Shown in pieces: positions 35,100 through 53,352 of a stretch of DNA of 64,000 nt (within the stretch, counting starts at the first letter, position 1; each line of letters begins with the position of its first letter). The notes below the pieces were generated by a model. That model worked only from the letters and a program-made list of their open reading frames with translations, did no database searches and was not told the origin of the DNA. The position numbers were made by a program, and so were the translations under genes. Origin of the DNA: Paulinella micropora (lineage: Eukaryota > Cercozoa > Imbricatea > Euglyphida); NCBI GenBank assembly GCA_009731375.1, contig BJOX01000011.1, positions 364,415 to 428,414 of the forward strand. Direction: 5' to 3'.

Positions 35100-35309
35100 A
35101 GCTCGCAGCTCTTCTTCTTCTTCTTCTTCTTCTTCTTCTTCTTCTTCTTCTTCTTGTTCTTGTTCTTCTTCTTGTTCTTCTTGTTCTTGTTCTTGTTCTT
35201 CTTCTTCTTCTTGTTCTTGTTCTTCTTGTTCTTCTTCTTCTTCTTCTTCTTCTTCTTCTTCTTCTTCTTCTTCTTCTTCTTCTTCTTCTTCTTCTTCTTC
35301 TTCTTCTTC

Positions 35310-35341
<32 letters not shown>

Positions 35342-36472
35342 GTTCTTGTTCTTGTTCTTCTTCTTCTTCTTCTTGTTCTTGTTCTTCTTCTTGTTCTTCT
35401 TCTTGTTCTTCTTCTTCTTCTTCTTCTTCTTCTTCTTCTTCTTCTTTTTCTTCTTCTTCTTTCTTCTTCTTCTTTCTTCTTCTTCTTTCTTCTTCTTCTT
35501 TCTTCTTCTTCTTTCTTCTTCTTTCTTCTTCTTCTTTCTTCTTCTTCTTTCTTCTTCTTCTTTCTTCTTCTTCTTTCTTCTTCTTCTTTCTTCTTCTTCT
35601 TTCTTCTTCTTCTTTCTTCTTCTTCTTTCTTCTTCTTCTTTCTTCTTCTTCTTCTTCTTCTTCTTCTTCTTTCTTCTTTCTTTCTTCTTTCTTCTTTCTT
35701 CTTTCTTCTTCTTCTTCTTCTTCTTCTTCTTCTTCTTCTTCTTCTTCTTCTTCTTCTTCTTCTTCTTCTTCTTCTTCTTCTTCTTTCTTTCTTCTTTCTT
35801 CTTTCTTCTTCTTTCTTCTTTCTTCTTTCTTATTTCTTATTTCTTATTTCTTCTTTCTTCTTCTTTCTTCTTTCTTCTTTCTTCTTTCTTCTTTCTTCTG
35901 TCTTCTTCTTTCTTCTTTCTTCTTTCTTCTTTCTTCTTTCTTCTTTCTTCTTTCTTTCTTCTTTCTTCTTTCTTCTTTCTTTTTCTTCTTCTCCTCCTCC
36001 TCCTCCACCTCCTCCTCCTTCTTCTTCTCCTTCTCCTCCTCCACCTTCTTCTTCTTCTCCTTCTCCTTCTCATTCTCCTCCTTCTTCTTCTTCTCCTTCT
36101 CCTTCTCCTTCTCCTTCTTCTTCTTCTTCTTCTTCTTCTTCTTCTTCTTCTTCTTCTTCTCCTTCTTCTTCTTCTCCTCCTTCTCCTTCTCCTTCTCCTT
36201 CTCATTCTCCTTCTCATTCTCCTTCTCCTTCTCCTCCTCCTTCTCCTTCTCCTTCTCCTTCTCTTTCTCCTTCTCCGTCTCCTTCTCCTTCTCCTTCTCC
36301 TTCTCCTTCTCCTTCTCCTTCTCCTTCTCCTTCTCCTTCTCCTTCTCCTTCTTCTTCTTCTTCTTCTTCTTCTTCTTCTTCTTCTTCTTCTTCTTCTTCT
36401 TCTTCTTCTTCTTCTTCTTCTTCTTCTTCTTCTTCTTCTTCTTCTTCTTCTTCTTCTTCTTCTCCTCCTCCT

Positions 36473-36528
<56 letters not shown>

Positions 36529-36529
36529 G

Positions 36530-36578
<49 letters not shown>

Positions 36579-36597
36579 GACTACTACTACTACTACG

Positions 36598-36656
<59 letters not shown>

Positions 36657-36660
36657 CACT
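35100..36660. repeat. 1.5-kb polypyrimidine (CTT)n/(CTC)n then (ACT)n tract
   Basis: Uninterrupted pyrimidines on the plus strand for about 1.35 kb, then ACT triplets. The frames read poly-Leu, poly-Ser, poly-Phe and poly-Lys/Glu; none is a gene. Confidence 0.95.
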
Positions 36661-36735
36661 GCTAGTCTATACGTGTACCTGTTCCTCGTTTCCTACTTTC
36701 TCATCCAAGCGTGCTTGTCGTTTCTGTGTGCGCAG

Positions 36736-43357
<6,622 letters not shown>

Positions 43358-43423
43358 ACATATCAACACATCTCTCTGGACTGGAAACCCCTTCTCTTTT
43401 TCCTCTCTCTGCCTATCTCTCTC

Positions 43424-43467
<44 letters not shown>

Positions 43468-45445
43468 CGCCCCCACGCCCTCATTGTTATTTCGTGTTAT
43501 ATCTAATGTACATATTACTGTGCATTCTTTTTTTCGCCCGAGTTAGTACTTCTTACCCTCAGGGACACACGTATCCTGAGCTTTTTACACACTGATGCAT
43601 GCTTATGTTTAATATTTTCATGGGAAGTTGCCATGCTAGAGGTTTACACAGCTGACTAGTGCAATATCTACATAAGAAATTACTAAATTTTACTTTCTTG
43701 GTACTTTACTCTCACACTCCCCATTTATTCCTACTAGTGCCACGCAAATATTATATTATTTAAATGTGTTCGCGTAAAAAAACTTAGTGCCGGTAAGGTT
43801 TTGGTTTTAATATATAATTCGAGTCGCGTTTTTTGTAATTCGCGGCACAAGACTGTCACCTCTTGCAAATGAAGCATGAGCCTGATCGTGCTGAGATCAC
43901 GTAAAGCAGCAGGTCCTTACACAATTTAGTCGTTGACCTAGCATCAGCAGATTCTGAGAATCCGCCTCTTGGCTTGCGCGGATGAGGTCACAGGCTGTAT
44001 AGCGTGAATTATTAAAACGCGAATTATCATATGTAAGTTCAACATAAGGAAACTTGAAAGTCCTTAGAGAGGGCTTTGACTTTTTTGAATTTATTATTTA
44101 CGCATAGGATTCCTCATATCAGAGTATTTCTTGAAATATTTCACTAGTATGATGGTGAGCATATGCTTATCTTTAGAGTTTTTGAGAAATCTGTAATTGA
44201 AGCGCTAAGTTGTGAAAAAAAGTGGCATTACGTGTGGAAAAGTTGAAAATTCGGAAAAAGACAGGTCGGGAGCCGGCGCGGCGAATTTGAAAGTTTTTTT
44301 TCTATAACAATGTGGTTAAAACATGATTTACAACCACCGGCGATTATGATTAAACTCGGAATCTGTCTTTGTTTGTTATTTTATTAGCTTTTGAACTATG
44401 AAACGTTGTACAATACTGTATTAATAAATAATTTGACTCCTAGAATTTCGGAAAATTTTCAACATCTCTGCTGAGAAACACAGGTCGGCCGGAAAACAGT
44501 CACTCAAAGGCAGATCATTGAGAAAGCAAACAAAAATCAAGTTATTATGAAAAGAATTACTGCTCCCAATGATGGCTCATAAACGAGTTGGGGGGGATCA
44601 ACTACACTATAATTTGAATTCTGGGGGAAGGGGAGCTAAAAAACACATGAAACCTAGAAGAAAACTGATCAAAACTTTTTTGACATTCCGACATCTGGAC
44701 TTACCTGTGTGGACATCACCCCCCGAATCATCAGGTAAAAACATATTTATAGATTTTGTTTGGCAGGACACGTCTGAAATGCGAATTTCATCCTGGTCTT
44801 TAAGCGCTTTTTTGTCTTTGCGTCACTGTGATAATATAACGAGACATCATTCTCTTTTTTGAGGACTGTGTTTGGGTATATTACCGACTTACTCTTCGAT
44901 TGAGCTATCGTTGGGGACAGTACACCTGCCTCCAGGAATGAAGCAGGCACATCCGGGGCCTATTTCAATATTTTTGTATCTATCGTAAGTATATGTCAGG
45001 GAGACATGATTACAATAAAAACTGTAGTAGCAAGGTCCAGGAAATATGGACAGGCATGTGTAGGTCAGACAGGTGAAGTTGTGAAAACACACTTTTTGGT
45101 TTGTACCTTTGGTGGAGGTTTAATTTATGATAATAAAAGATGATTCCAATACTTGAAAGTCTTAAAACTGATGAATACTAAGATGCATATCCCAAAACAA
45201 AAAAAATACAGGTTTTGTGATTTCGAGTTTTTGTCTTCTACAGATATTGACAGATTACACAAAGTTGGAGAAATACGTTTAATGATCATACAAAACGGTT
45301 TATCTAGTCATCTGTACAAGAAATAATTCTCAAGCTACAAAATATTAGATTTTCGCAGCGCAGTGGAGAGCAGGCGGAGACCTGTTTTGCGTTAAAAAGT
45401 GCCTTTTATGTTGCTACCGTGGGGGGGGGGGGGTTTGGGGGGGTA
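43358..45445. other. Intergenic, no gene recognised
   Basis: AT-rich, nearly free of microsatellites apart from a CT run at 43,412-43,462, and without a convincing frame on either strand. It should hold the RRM gene's 3' UTR. It ends in a G run and a 10-N gap. Confidence 0.6.
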
Positions 45446-45462
45446 NNNNNNNNNNCCATAGT

Positions 45463-45780
45463 TTAGTTGATGAGACAACTCTTGTCTTGCTCTAGGCATG
45501 CCTGGCGGCAGGTGTTGGCGGTGCAGACAATTCCCCCATAGTGGAAGCGGTAAGTGTATGGCAACGGAAGGTTTATGTGTGGTGGGTGGTGGCGCCGGTT
45601 GACCGCGGGGCGGCCGCTGCCAGTGCGAGCTTCCATGGTTCGGATGGCGTTGTTATATGTATGTAAACTCGTATTAGCGCTGTCTTCGGGTCCGCAAAGC
45701 ATGCCGACTGTTTGGGATCGCTACTGATTGGTGTGCCACGCAGCCGAGGCCCTGTATTTCCACGTAGGCTCAATCGATGT
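45463..45780 (-). CDS. Short open frame, doubtful
   Basis: A minus-strand frame includes TNTCRQACLEQDKSCLIN and VNRRHHPPHINLPLPYTY, with several Cys. It has no recognised domain, and a frame change would be needed to extend it. It may be a gene fragment or chance. Confidence 0.2.
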
Positions 45781-45916
45781 AAGTTCTAGGGACGTGAAAC
45801 CTTAGAGAGAGGCTTGAAGCTATTTTTTAAGCACTTGTAGACTGCCGCTGGCACCTTGCCCCGGTGCCACCGGTTGCCGGCAGTGCAAGAGATTTTGTAT
45901 GGCTCCTTTGCAGGTT

Positions 45917-46105
45917 GGTGCAAGGACAACAACAACAACGCCAACAACAGCAGCAGTTGCAAGTTGTAGATTTAGACGAAACAGACGAAGAGGAAGAACA
46001 ACAACATCAGCAACATCAACATCGACAACCGCAACAACCACAGCAGCATGCGCAATTGGAAGTTGTAGATTTAGACGACACAGACGAAGAGAAAGAAAAA
46101 AAATA
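45917..46105 (+). CDS. Gln-rich peptide with two SUMO-interaction-like motifs
   Basis: After TTTGCAG the frame encodes a Gln/His-rich spacer and two copies of a hydrophobic-acidic motif, LQVVDLDETDEEEE and LEVVDLDDTDEEKE, then TAA. VVDLD followed by acidic residues is the canonical SUMO-interacting layout. Only this exon-like piece is visible and the upstream exon is unknown. The Gln tract may be just a CAA repeat, but the two VVDLD blocks are not simple repeats. Confidence 0.4.
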
Positions 46106-46137
46106 ACAAGTAAGAGGAGGACCCGCACGAGGTGAAG

Positions 46138-46346
46138 AAGAAGAAGAAGAAGAAGAAGAAGAAGAAGAAGAAGAAGAACAAGAGGAAGAACAAGAGCAAG
46201 AAGAAGAAGAAGAAGAAGAAGAAGAAGAAAAAGAAGAAGAAAAACAAGAAGAAAAAGAAGAAGAAAAAGAAGACGAAGAAGAAGAAGACGAAGAAGAAGA
46301 CGAAGAAGAAGAAGAAGAAGAAGAAGAAGAAGAAGAAGAAGAAGAA
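46138..46346. repeat. (GAA)n tract
   Basis: 210 bases of AAG/GAA repeats directly after the preceding short ORF. Confidence 0.95.
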
Positions 46347-46379
46347 CCTGTCATATCCCTTCGTGAATAAAATCAATAT

Positions 46380-47700
46380 ACATATTGAAAAATTACAATA
46401 TTAATATTAAAATTATGCAATACAAATATTGCAGTTTTACAATATAAATATTGCAGTTTTTTAATATAAATATTGCAAATAAGCAATATAGTTATTGTAA
46501 TATTATATTGGTTTTTTGCAATATTCATATTGCATACATTTCAATATTAACATTGCTTAATATTGCTTTTTTGCAATATTAATATTGCATACATTTCAAT
46601 ATTAATATTGCTTTTTTTGCAATATTAATATTGCATCAATTTCAATATATATATACTGATTTTACATGTCAGTCCGAAACGATTGGAAACATAACCCCCA
46701 TTTCCAGGGAAGAAATTTTGTTATATTTCCAATTGTTTCAGACGGGCCCTCACATCAGTTTTTTTCTAAACATTCAATATTTATATTGAAAAGATGCAAT
46801 ATTTATATTGCTTGATTTTAATATAAATATTGTAGTTTTTAATATTAATATTGCAAATAAGCAATATAATTACTGCAATATTATTAATAATATTGCTTTT
46901 TTGCAATATCAATATTGCATACATTTCAATATTAATATTGCTTAATATTGCTTTTTTGCAATATTAATATTGCATACATTTCAATATTAATATTGCTTTT
47001 TTGAAATATTAATATTGCATCAATGTCAATATTAATATTGCTTTTTTGTGATTTTACATGTCAGTGCGAAACGATTGGAAACATAACATTTTCCCGGGAA
47101 GAAATTTTTGTTATATTTCCAATTGTTTCAGACGGGCCCTCACATCAGTTGTTTCTGAATATTCAATATTTATATTGAAAAGATGCAATATTCGTATTGC
47201 TTGATTTTAATATAAATGTTGTATTTTTTTAAATATTAATATTGCAAATAAGCAATATAATTACTGCAATATTATTAACAATATTGTTTTTTTTGCAATA
47301 TTAATATTACATACTTTTCAATATTAATATTGCTTAATATTGTTTTTTTTGCAATATTAATATTGCATACATTTCAATATTAATATTGCTTTTTTGCAGT
47401 ATTAATATTGCATCAATTTCAATATCAATATTGTTTTTTTGTGATTTTACATGTCAGTCCGAAACGATTGGAAACATAACAAACATTTTCCCGGGAAGAA
47501 ATTTTTGTTATATTTCCAATTGTTTCAGACGGGCCATCACATCAGTTGTTTCTGAACATTCAATATTTATATTGAAAAGATGCAATATTTATATTGCTTG
47601 ATTTAATATAAATATTGTAGTTTTTTATATTAACATTGTATTAAAAATCAATATTAGTATTGCATAAAATCAATATTTTAATTTTTAATATAACTTCGCG
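46380..47700. repeat. AT-rich palindromic array with ~393-bp higher-order units
   Basis: The array is built of CAATATTAATATTG palindromes. Three unit boundaries carry an inverted repeat: arms at 46,676-46,695/46,720-46,739, 47,068-47,087/47,110-47,129 and 47,461-47,480/47,507-47,526 (GAAACGATTGGAAACATAAC against GTTATATTTCCAATTGTTTC). CCCGGG lies in the loop of units 2 and 3. Spacing is 392-393 bases. Confidence 0.85.
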
Positions 47701-48082
47701 TGAAAATACTTGAAAACTAGTGACAATAATGGTGCAATATTAATATTGCAGCAAAATCAATTGCAATATATATATTTTTCTTTGCCTTGGTTTCATAAAA
47801 ATTTTCTTAAATTAAAAAAAATCAATATTAATATTGATTTCAAAATCAATATTTTTTGGGAAAAATATTGATTTTGAATCAATACTAATATTTGAAAAAT
47901 CAATATTTTTTTTGTGGAAATATTCTAGATACTAGAGATATTGATGAAAATCAATATTCGCACTCCGGGTGGTGATATATCTAGTATATACACTTGATCG
48001 CGCAAGAGAAGTACCACTAAAAAAATCACAGAAAAGAATCATATATGAAATCCTTAGAAAAGCATGCCAGCTGTCGGAAAAC

Positions 48083-48201
48083 ACTTTTATGCATAAAAGC
48101 TGTAAGTGAGGGAAAGCTGTTGCCAAAAAAAAGGTAAAAAAGTTTTGTCCAAAAAAGCCAAGCAGAGGTCAACTAACTGTGTGACTTTTATGCATAAAAG
48201 C
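48083..48201. repeat. Palindrome ACTTTTATGCATAAAAGT, leftmost copies
   Basis: Near-exact copies at 48,083 and 48,184, and a half copy at 48,347. They mark the left edge of the palindrome's distribution. Confidence 0.8.
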
Positions 48202-48503
48202 ATTTTGCATTCCTTGAACTGACTCAGTAAATTAAATTCTGCTGCACTGACCATTTCCAGACACTGAAACAGTTGCTTGAGTGAAAAAAGTTGAATTAAC
48301 GCTACGTTAAATTACAACTGATGTAATTGGAAACGATACTTGATCCAAATATGCATAAAAGTGCTACATTGACAATGACTAAACCGGCCACACAAGGATC
48401 AGGCGGAATGTTAATCCTGACCTAGGTCATTTGCAAATGCAACTTCTCCACTGAACAAAATTTTAATGTAAAAATTCCGACCGGTCGTGCCGTGCCGAAT
48501 CTT

Positions 48504-51500
48504 TTATCTCTGGCGGGAAGCTGTTGACGGAGTCGAGTCAGTGTCAAAATCCCCAACGAAGCGTGCCATCCAGGTTTTTGCCCTGACTGCGCGTGCAGAG
48601 CTGCGCAAGGGCGGACGAAGTGATTGCTGGCTAGCAACTGCTTCCGACTCAGCGTCGGCGGCAGAGCCCTCCCAGTCATCTGAAGAGTTGTCATCGTCAC
48701 TGTCTGAGGTACACTGGGAATCGCTGTGCGCCATTTCGTCTGTTTCATCTCCATCTTCAGCTGCGTCCAGCTCTGCTTCCCCTCGACACCTGCGCCTTGG
48801 CCGCGGTAACATTCTGGGACTCCTCGCCAGTGACCCTTCTTGAGGGCCGTTCCCTGCCTTTGCATCCGCCGCAGACATTGCTGAATCTCTTCTCTGCAAA
48901 CTTGCCTGTGACAATTCCTGCTCGCCTCGCGATGCCTGTAGGTCCCTGTTCCCTTGCGAGTCTGCCTCCTGGGAATCTTAGAGCGGATCATCCACGACTC
49001 CTTCCTCAATTGCTGCGCGAACAGTGACAAGCCAGTTCAAAACCGAAAGGCGCTTGCAGCGCTGGACGTTTCTGTCGAACTGAGGAAGAACATCATTCTT
49101 GACTTGCAACTTGATCTCGAATGGAACAAGCCTGTTCTTCATGTCATCCTTGGAATCCCAGTCTTCGGCTGCGCCAACAGGATACATTCTCGCAGTTCCC
49201 ACTTTAATGCTTGCAACAAGCTCCAGTAAAAAATTGTAAGCCGCCTCAACCTCTGGACCCCAAGGCTCAATCTTCTAAATCACGGGAGCTTTCGAACAGG
49301 TTTTCACGACTGTGAGTCAGCAACAACAGCGTTTTCTGTACATGTTGAAGATCAAACCGCATGGGGTCGCTCAAAGAATGCCTCGCAACGCTGCTGAGAT
49401 TCGCTTCACATTTTTCTTCAGAGAACATCCTGGGGTCATGCCGAAACGCTCGCCAAGCTGGGTGGTTCACACTTCGCCAGTAGTTCAACAGAAGCAGGTG
49501 CATCGTCAGGACATGCGTGTACTCGTTGGCTTTGAAGTGCAACAACACATGCAAAGCTCTGTGCAAGTACACCCAAATTTGTTTGGGCATGTTTTCACTA
49601 ATGACGCAACCCAGGTCCTGGGCCTGCACAACAACAACAACAACAACAATAAAACTGCATTTGTCAACAGTGGAGCTGAGCCAAAGACTTACCACGGGCA
49701 TGAACCACTCAAACAACGTCAAAAGACTTCGGAGTGCTTTTCTAGCTTCTTCTGGAAGGGCTGCGTTGTCAGAGCTGTCCTGGATGTCCTTTCTCACGTG
49801 AGGGTAAGCTAGTCGCAGGTAAGCCATGATTGCAGTGATTGTCTTCAGCCGGGGCTTGATGCGGAATTTTTGTCAGGAAACAGTGCATGCCAAAACGGGC
49901 CGAACACTTGGCGCTTGAACCCACGCCAAATCAAAATGCACAAGAACTTGTGCACATGCCAGTGCCCGAGAAACACACACATCCAGGACTTCAGGTGAGT
50001 AAAGCCTCCGCTCAAGTCCAACATTGCCTGCAAAAACCGCAAACACACAAAAGCTGTTCTTGCACAATTTCGTCACAACTTTAAAAAACATACCTTGAGA
50101 TTTCTTTTGTAAATGTTGGAATCGACCGTGTAGAGCTTGTGACGGGGCTCTTCTTCCTGTCTTTGATCCGCTGCAAGTTTTTGCAACGAATCAACGCATC
50201 ATTGGATGCGATGTTTCGGTCTTCCAACCTCACACCGAAGAAAGCAGTCCCCTTGTTCGCAGGGTCGTTGTCCGTGGAAAGACTGAAGGGCAACCTGAGC
50301 GGAATTCTGTTTGATTCCTTGGAAACAGAGTGTTGAAAAAATTGCAAAAAGTCAGGATTCCTGGTTTGCAACTCGTGCATCTTACTTCGTGTAAGTTCTG
50401 TCAAAGCCTGCTGAAAAAGATCATCTGGAATTGCGTTTCTCTTGCAGTCATTCCACATTAAGCTGGGAGGCTGCAACCGCTGCGACTGAATTACACCCAC
50501 AACAGTCCAAAGTCCGTTGTTGTACGGGCCCGCTCCCAAATTGGGAACACCAACATTGCGAAACTTCAGACTCGTTGCAAAGTTGTCGAACCAAGTAGAC
50601 CAGATCACGTCAGTACGGGCTTCGGTTTGCCTAGCACAGCAACATGTTTACAGGTGCAGTGATGCTGGTTACTCAACTGTTTGTGTTTTAGTGCTGAGGG
50701 AAGTTTTAAAAAAGGACACATCGAAAAAACAATGCATGCTTTAAAATTCTTTCTTGTCACCTCTCAAGACATTTGCATGCTCTACTGAAATCACCCTGAC
50801 ATCCGTCTTTACTGTTTCTGAACTAGCATCTTCATGCACATCATGAGTGGTTTCAACATGTTTCACGCCACTTTTGAAAGAAATCAAACACACCACGATT
50901 CACGAAAACCAAACTGTTCGGTTCAGACAGGTCTGGACCATCTGCAGTTGGCACTTTTATGCATAAAAGTTCCATGTTCGGATCGGCTCGTCTGCCTTTT
51001 TCACGTTTTTTTCGGGTTTTGAAATTGGGGTCCACTTTTTACGCCCGAGCCCAATTTCCCTTAGCACTTTTATGCATAAAAGTGCTGACCGGTTCCAGGA
51101 ACCGTTGGCACCTGAAAGGTTCTTGCAAGAACTGCAGACGTTTGAAAATTTAACTGTTCCAAAATGGACTTTTCACACTTTGAGCTTTTATGCATAAAAG
51201 TCCCATGTCCGGTTTGGCCCTGCAAGCTTTTTTCAGGCTCGTTCGGTTTTGTTTGAAATTGTCTACCCTTCCACTGAAAACATTTCGTTAACAGTGTAAA
51301 ACACAGTTTGTGTCTGGTGACTTCTTGTAAACCCCCCACGAACTGATCTTGAAGCAAAGACTGTCAAGGCAACAATTTGGATGTGTGACAAAAATGTGTT
51401 TAACAAAGTGTAGAATGGTTTTTATATGTGAGTTCACGCCTTGCTCACCTGACTCTTTCCAACACAGTGTCATGTCGTTTGCTTCTGTGCAGATTGAAGC

Positions 51501-51999
51501 TTCGTAAAGGAAGAATCAGAAGAGAGAACATCGATCCCTTCTATGCTGAGACCACGATGTTTTAGTTCGAGACACAAATCCACCTCCCATTGCGTAAAAC
51601 GCCGTCCTTGTTGAAGCACCGTGAAAACAAAGAACGAAGCAAACAAATGTTTCCCTTCTGCGATCAGATGCCTTGCCTGTGTTTCCTCCAACTTCCGAGT
51701 ACCCCCTTTGCCGTCTGGGATTGACGCCATCTTTTCCAGTAGCGATGAAGTCGCTCTGGAGCAAACGTTTTCAGCCAGGCCTCGAATCCAAACCTCAGAA
51801 AGTCGCCTGTCCAAACAATGTTTTTCATTTCAAGATTGCTCAACAAAGGTTTGGGTACTGTACTTGTAGAACCTTTGCGCAGTTTTAGGTCGCCTTGCAC
51901 GATCTCGTCGTGTGGAGGTCGATGTGGCTGGCCCTCCAGCTGTTGTCGAGGGTCTTGAAATGAGATCTCAGTGTCGAAAGGTAATCCGCGCTTAAGGAT
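48504..51999 (-). pseudogene. Unrecognised, possibly transposase-like gene with frameshifts
   Basis: Exons, high to low: 51,999 to about 51,480 (ILKRGLPFDTEISFQDP), 50,631-50,091 (STWFDNFATSLKFRNVG), 50,027-49,693 (GNVGL-type start AMLDLSGGFTHLKSW; ends LTLFEWFMPVV) and 49,623-48,504. Frames break near 51,770 and 49,868 (one base missing after TTCC) and near 49,272, and an in-frame TAA lies at 48,978-48,980. The tail is acidic (SDSDDDNSSDDWEG), then Arg-rich. Fold and family are not recognised. WFDNF could be an RNase H-like acidic strand, but this is a guess. It lies head to head with the methyltransferase gene, 0.45 kb apart. Confidence 0.5.
50925..51107. repeat. ~170-bp repeat with a palindrome at each end, copy 1
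   Basis: Begins GTCTGGACCATCTGCAGTTG, has palindromes at 50,953 and 51,066 and shares the interior GGGGTCCACTTTTTACGCCC with 53,045-53,222. Lies between exons of the minus-strand gene. A further palindrome is at 51,184. Confidence 0.85.
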
Positions 52000-52454
52000 C
52001 TGAAAAACATGCATTTTCAGAGGTCATCAAAAGCTGTCTAAGTCCAGTTTGAGCATGAGACTTTTATGCATAAAAGTCCCAAATTGCCTTTTCAGCTCTG
52101 ATTTTTTCAAAAAATAAATAAATGAAAAAACCGGTTTGGGCTGAGTTGAATGTGAGACTTTTATGCATAACGCTAATCCGGGCGGGTCCAAAAGGGACGC
52201 CCAGTGCCACCAGTGCCTCAAAACTGTTTTGGGCTACTCACTTTTCAAGTTGTCAGTCCGGAAATGCCCTTTGGGCCAATCCGAACCGTACTTCAAATTT
52301 GGAATCCCGCGACCCACGATTATGATTTAGCCAAAAAAAAAAACACTGTTTTTGGCTCAGGACAATTTTTTTTTTCTTGAGAGCAAAAAGTCCCTTTCGG
52401 CCTTTTCTCAACCACCCTCTGTTTTTCTCAACAGCCCAAAACTGCTTTGCGACA
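52000..52454. promoter_or_regulatory. Divergent intergenic/intron region with two palindromes
   Basis: An exact palindrome at 52,060-52,077 and a half copy at 52,157 lie between the two divergent genes. Any shared promoter would be here. Confidence 0.35.
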
Positions 52455-53241
52455 ATGACCACCAAAAAAGTTGAGTCAGGAAAGGACGCTCGGTATTGGC
52501 GGATCGACCAAGACTGTGAGCTGATTGTCCTACCTGCTCTTTTGCCAGAGTGTGAGACAAACATTCGGCCTACTTTTTCGGGAGTGGTCAGCAAGTTTGG
52601 TTCCTCTAAAGGTAGGTCGAGTGTGGCTCGTTTCTGCTTTCAACGAAGACAAGAAGCAAACCATCATCTTTCATTTGGAGGAGCGATGGTGTTTGCATTC
52701 GGGCAACACACAAGAATTGCCACAGCAAGTGACCTGGGAACCGTCGCTTCGTCGCATCTTTGAAGAGGGCGTGACCACCAGTGCACCTACAAGTCAAAAA
52801 CCATTTCCCTTTCGTTCTCTAGTTCTCTCCCTCTTGTTGTTCCCTTCTGTGTGTGCTTTCTGTTGTTTGTTTCAATGTTTGATGTCTTTGTGTCTGTGGC
52901 TGAATCCCCTGCCCTCCTTTCCTACGTTGTTTGCGGTGTTTTTTTCGATTATGAATTACATGTGGCAACTGTAGGCAAGCTCAACAAGAGGCTTAAAGAG
53001 TTGCTGAGAGCCCAGGCTGAGGAGGCTGCCAGAGTGGCTCCCACTGAGAATCAGGTCTGGACCATTTGCAGCTGGCACTTTCATGCATAAAAGATCTATG
53101 TTCGGATCGGTTCGGCTGCCTTTTTCACGTTTTTTTCAGTTTTCCAATTGGGGTCCACTTTTTACGCCCGAGCCGAATTTCACTCACCACTTTTATGCAT
53201 AAATGGATTGACCGGATCCAATGCCTGGTTGGTGCCACCTG

Positions 53242-53293
<52 letters not shown>

Positions 53294-53294
53294 C

Positions 53295-53352
<58 letters not shown>

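Noticed and set aside
48978-48980. The TAA as the true end of the minus-strand gene
   Set aside because: The same frame continues with strongly coding-like acidic and Arg-rich sequence to 48,504, so it was treated as an internal stop of a decayed gene.
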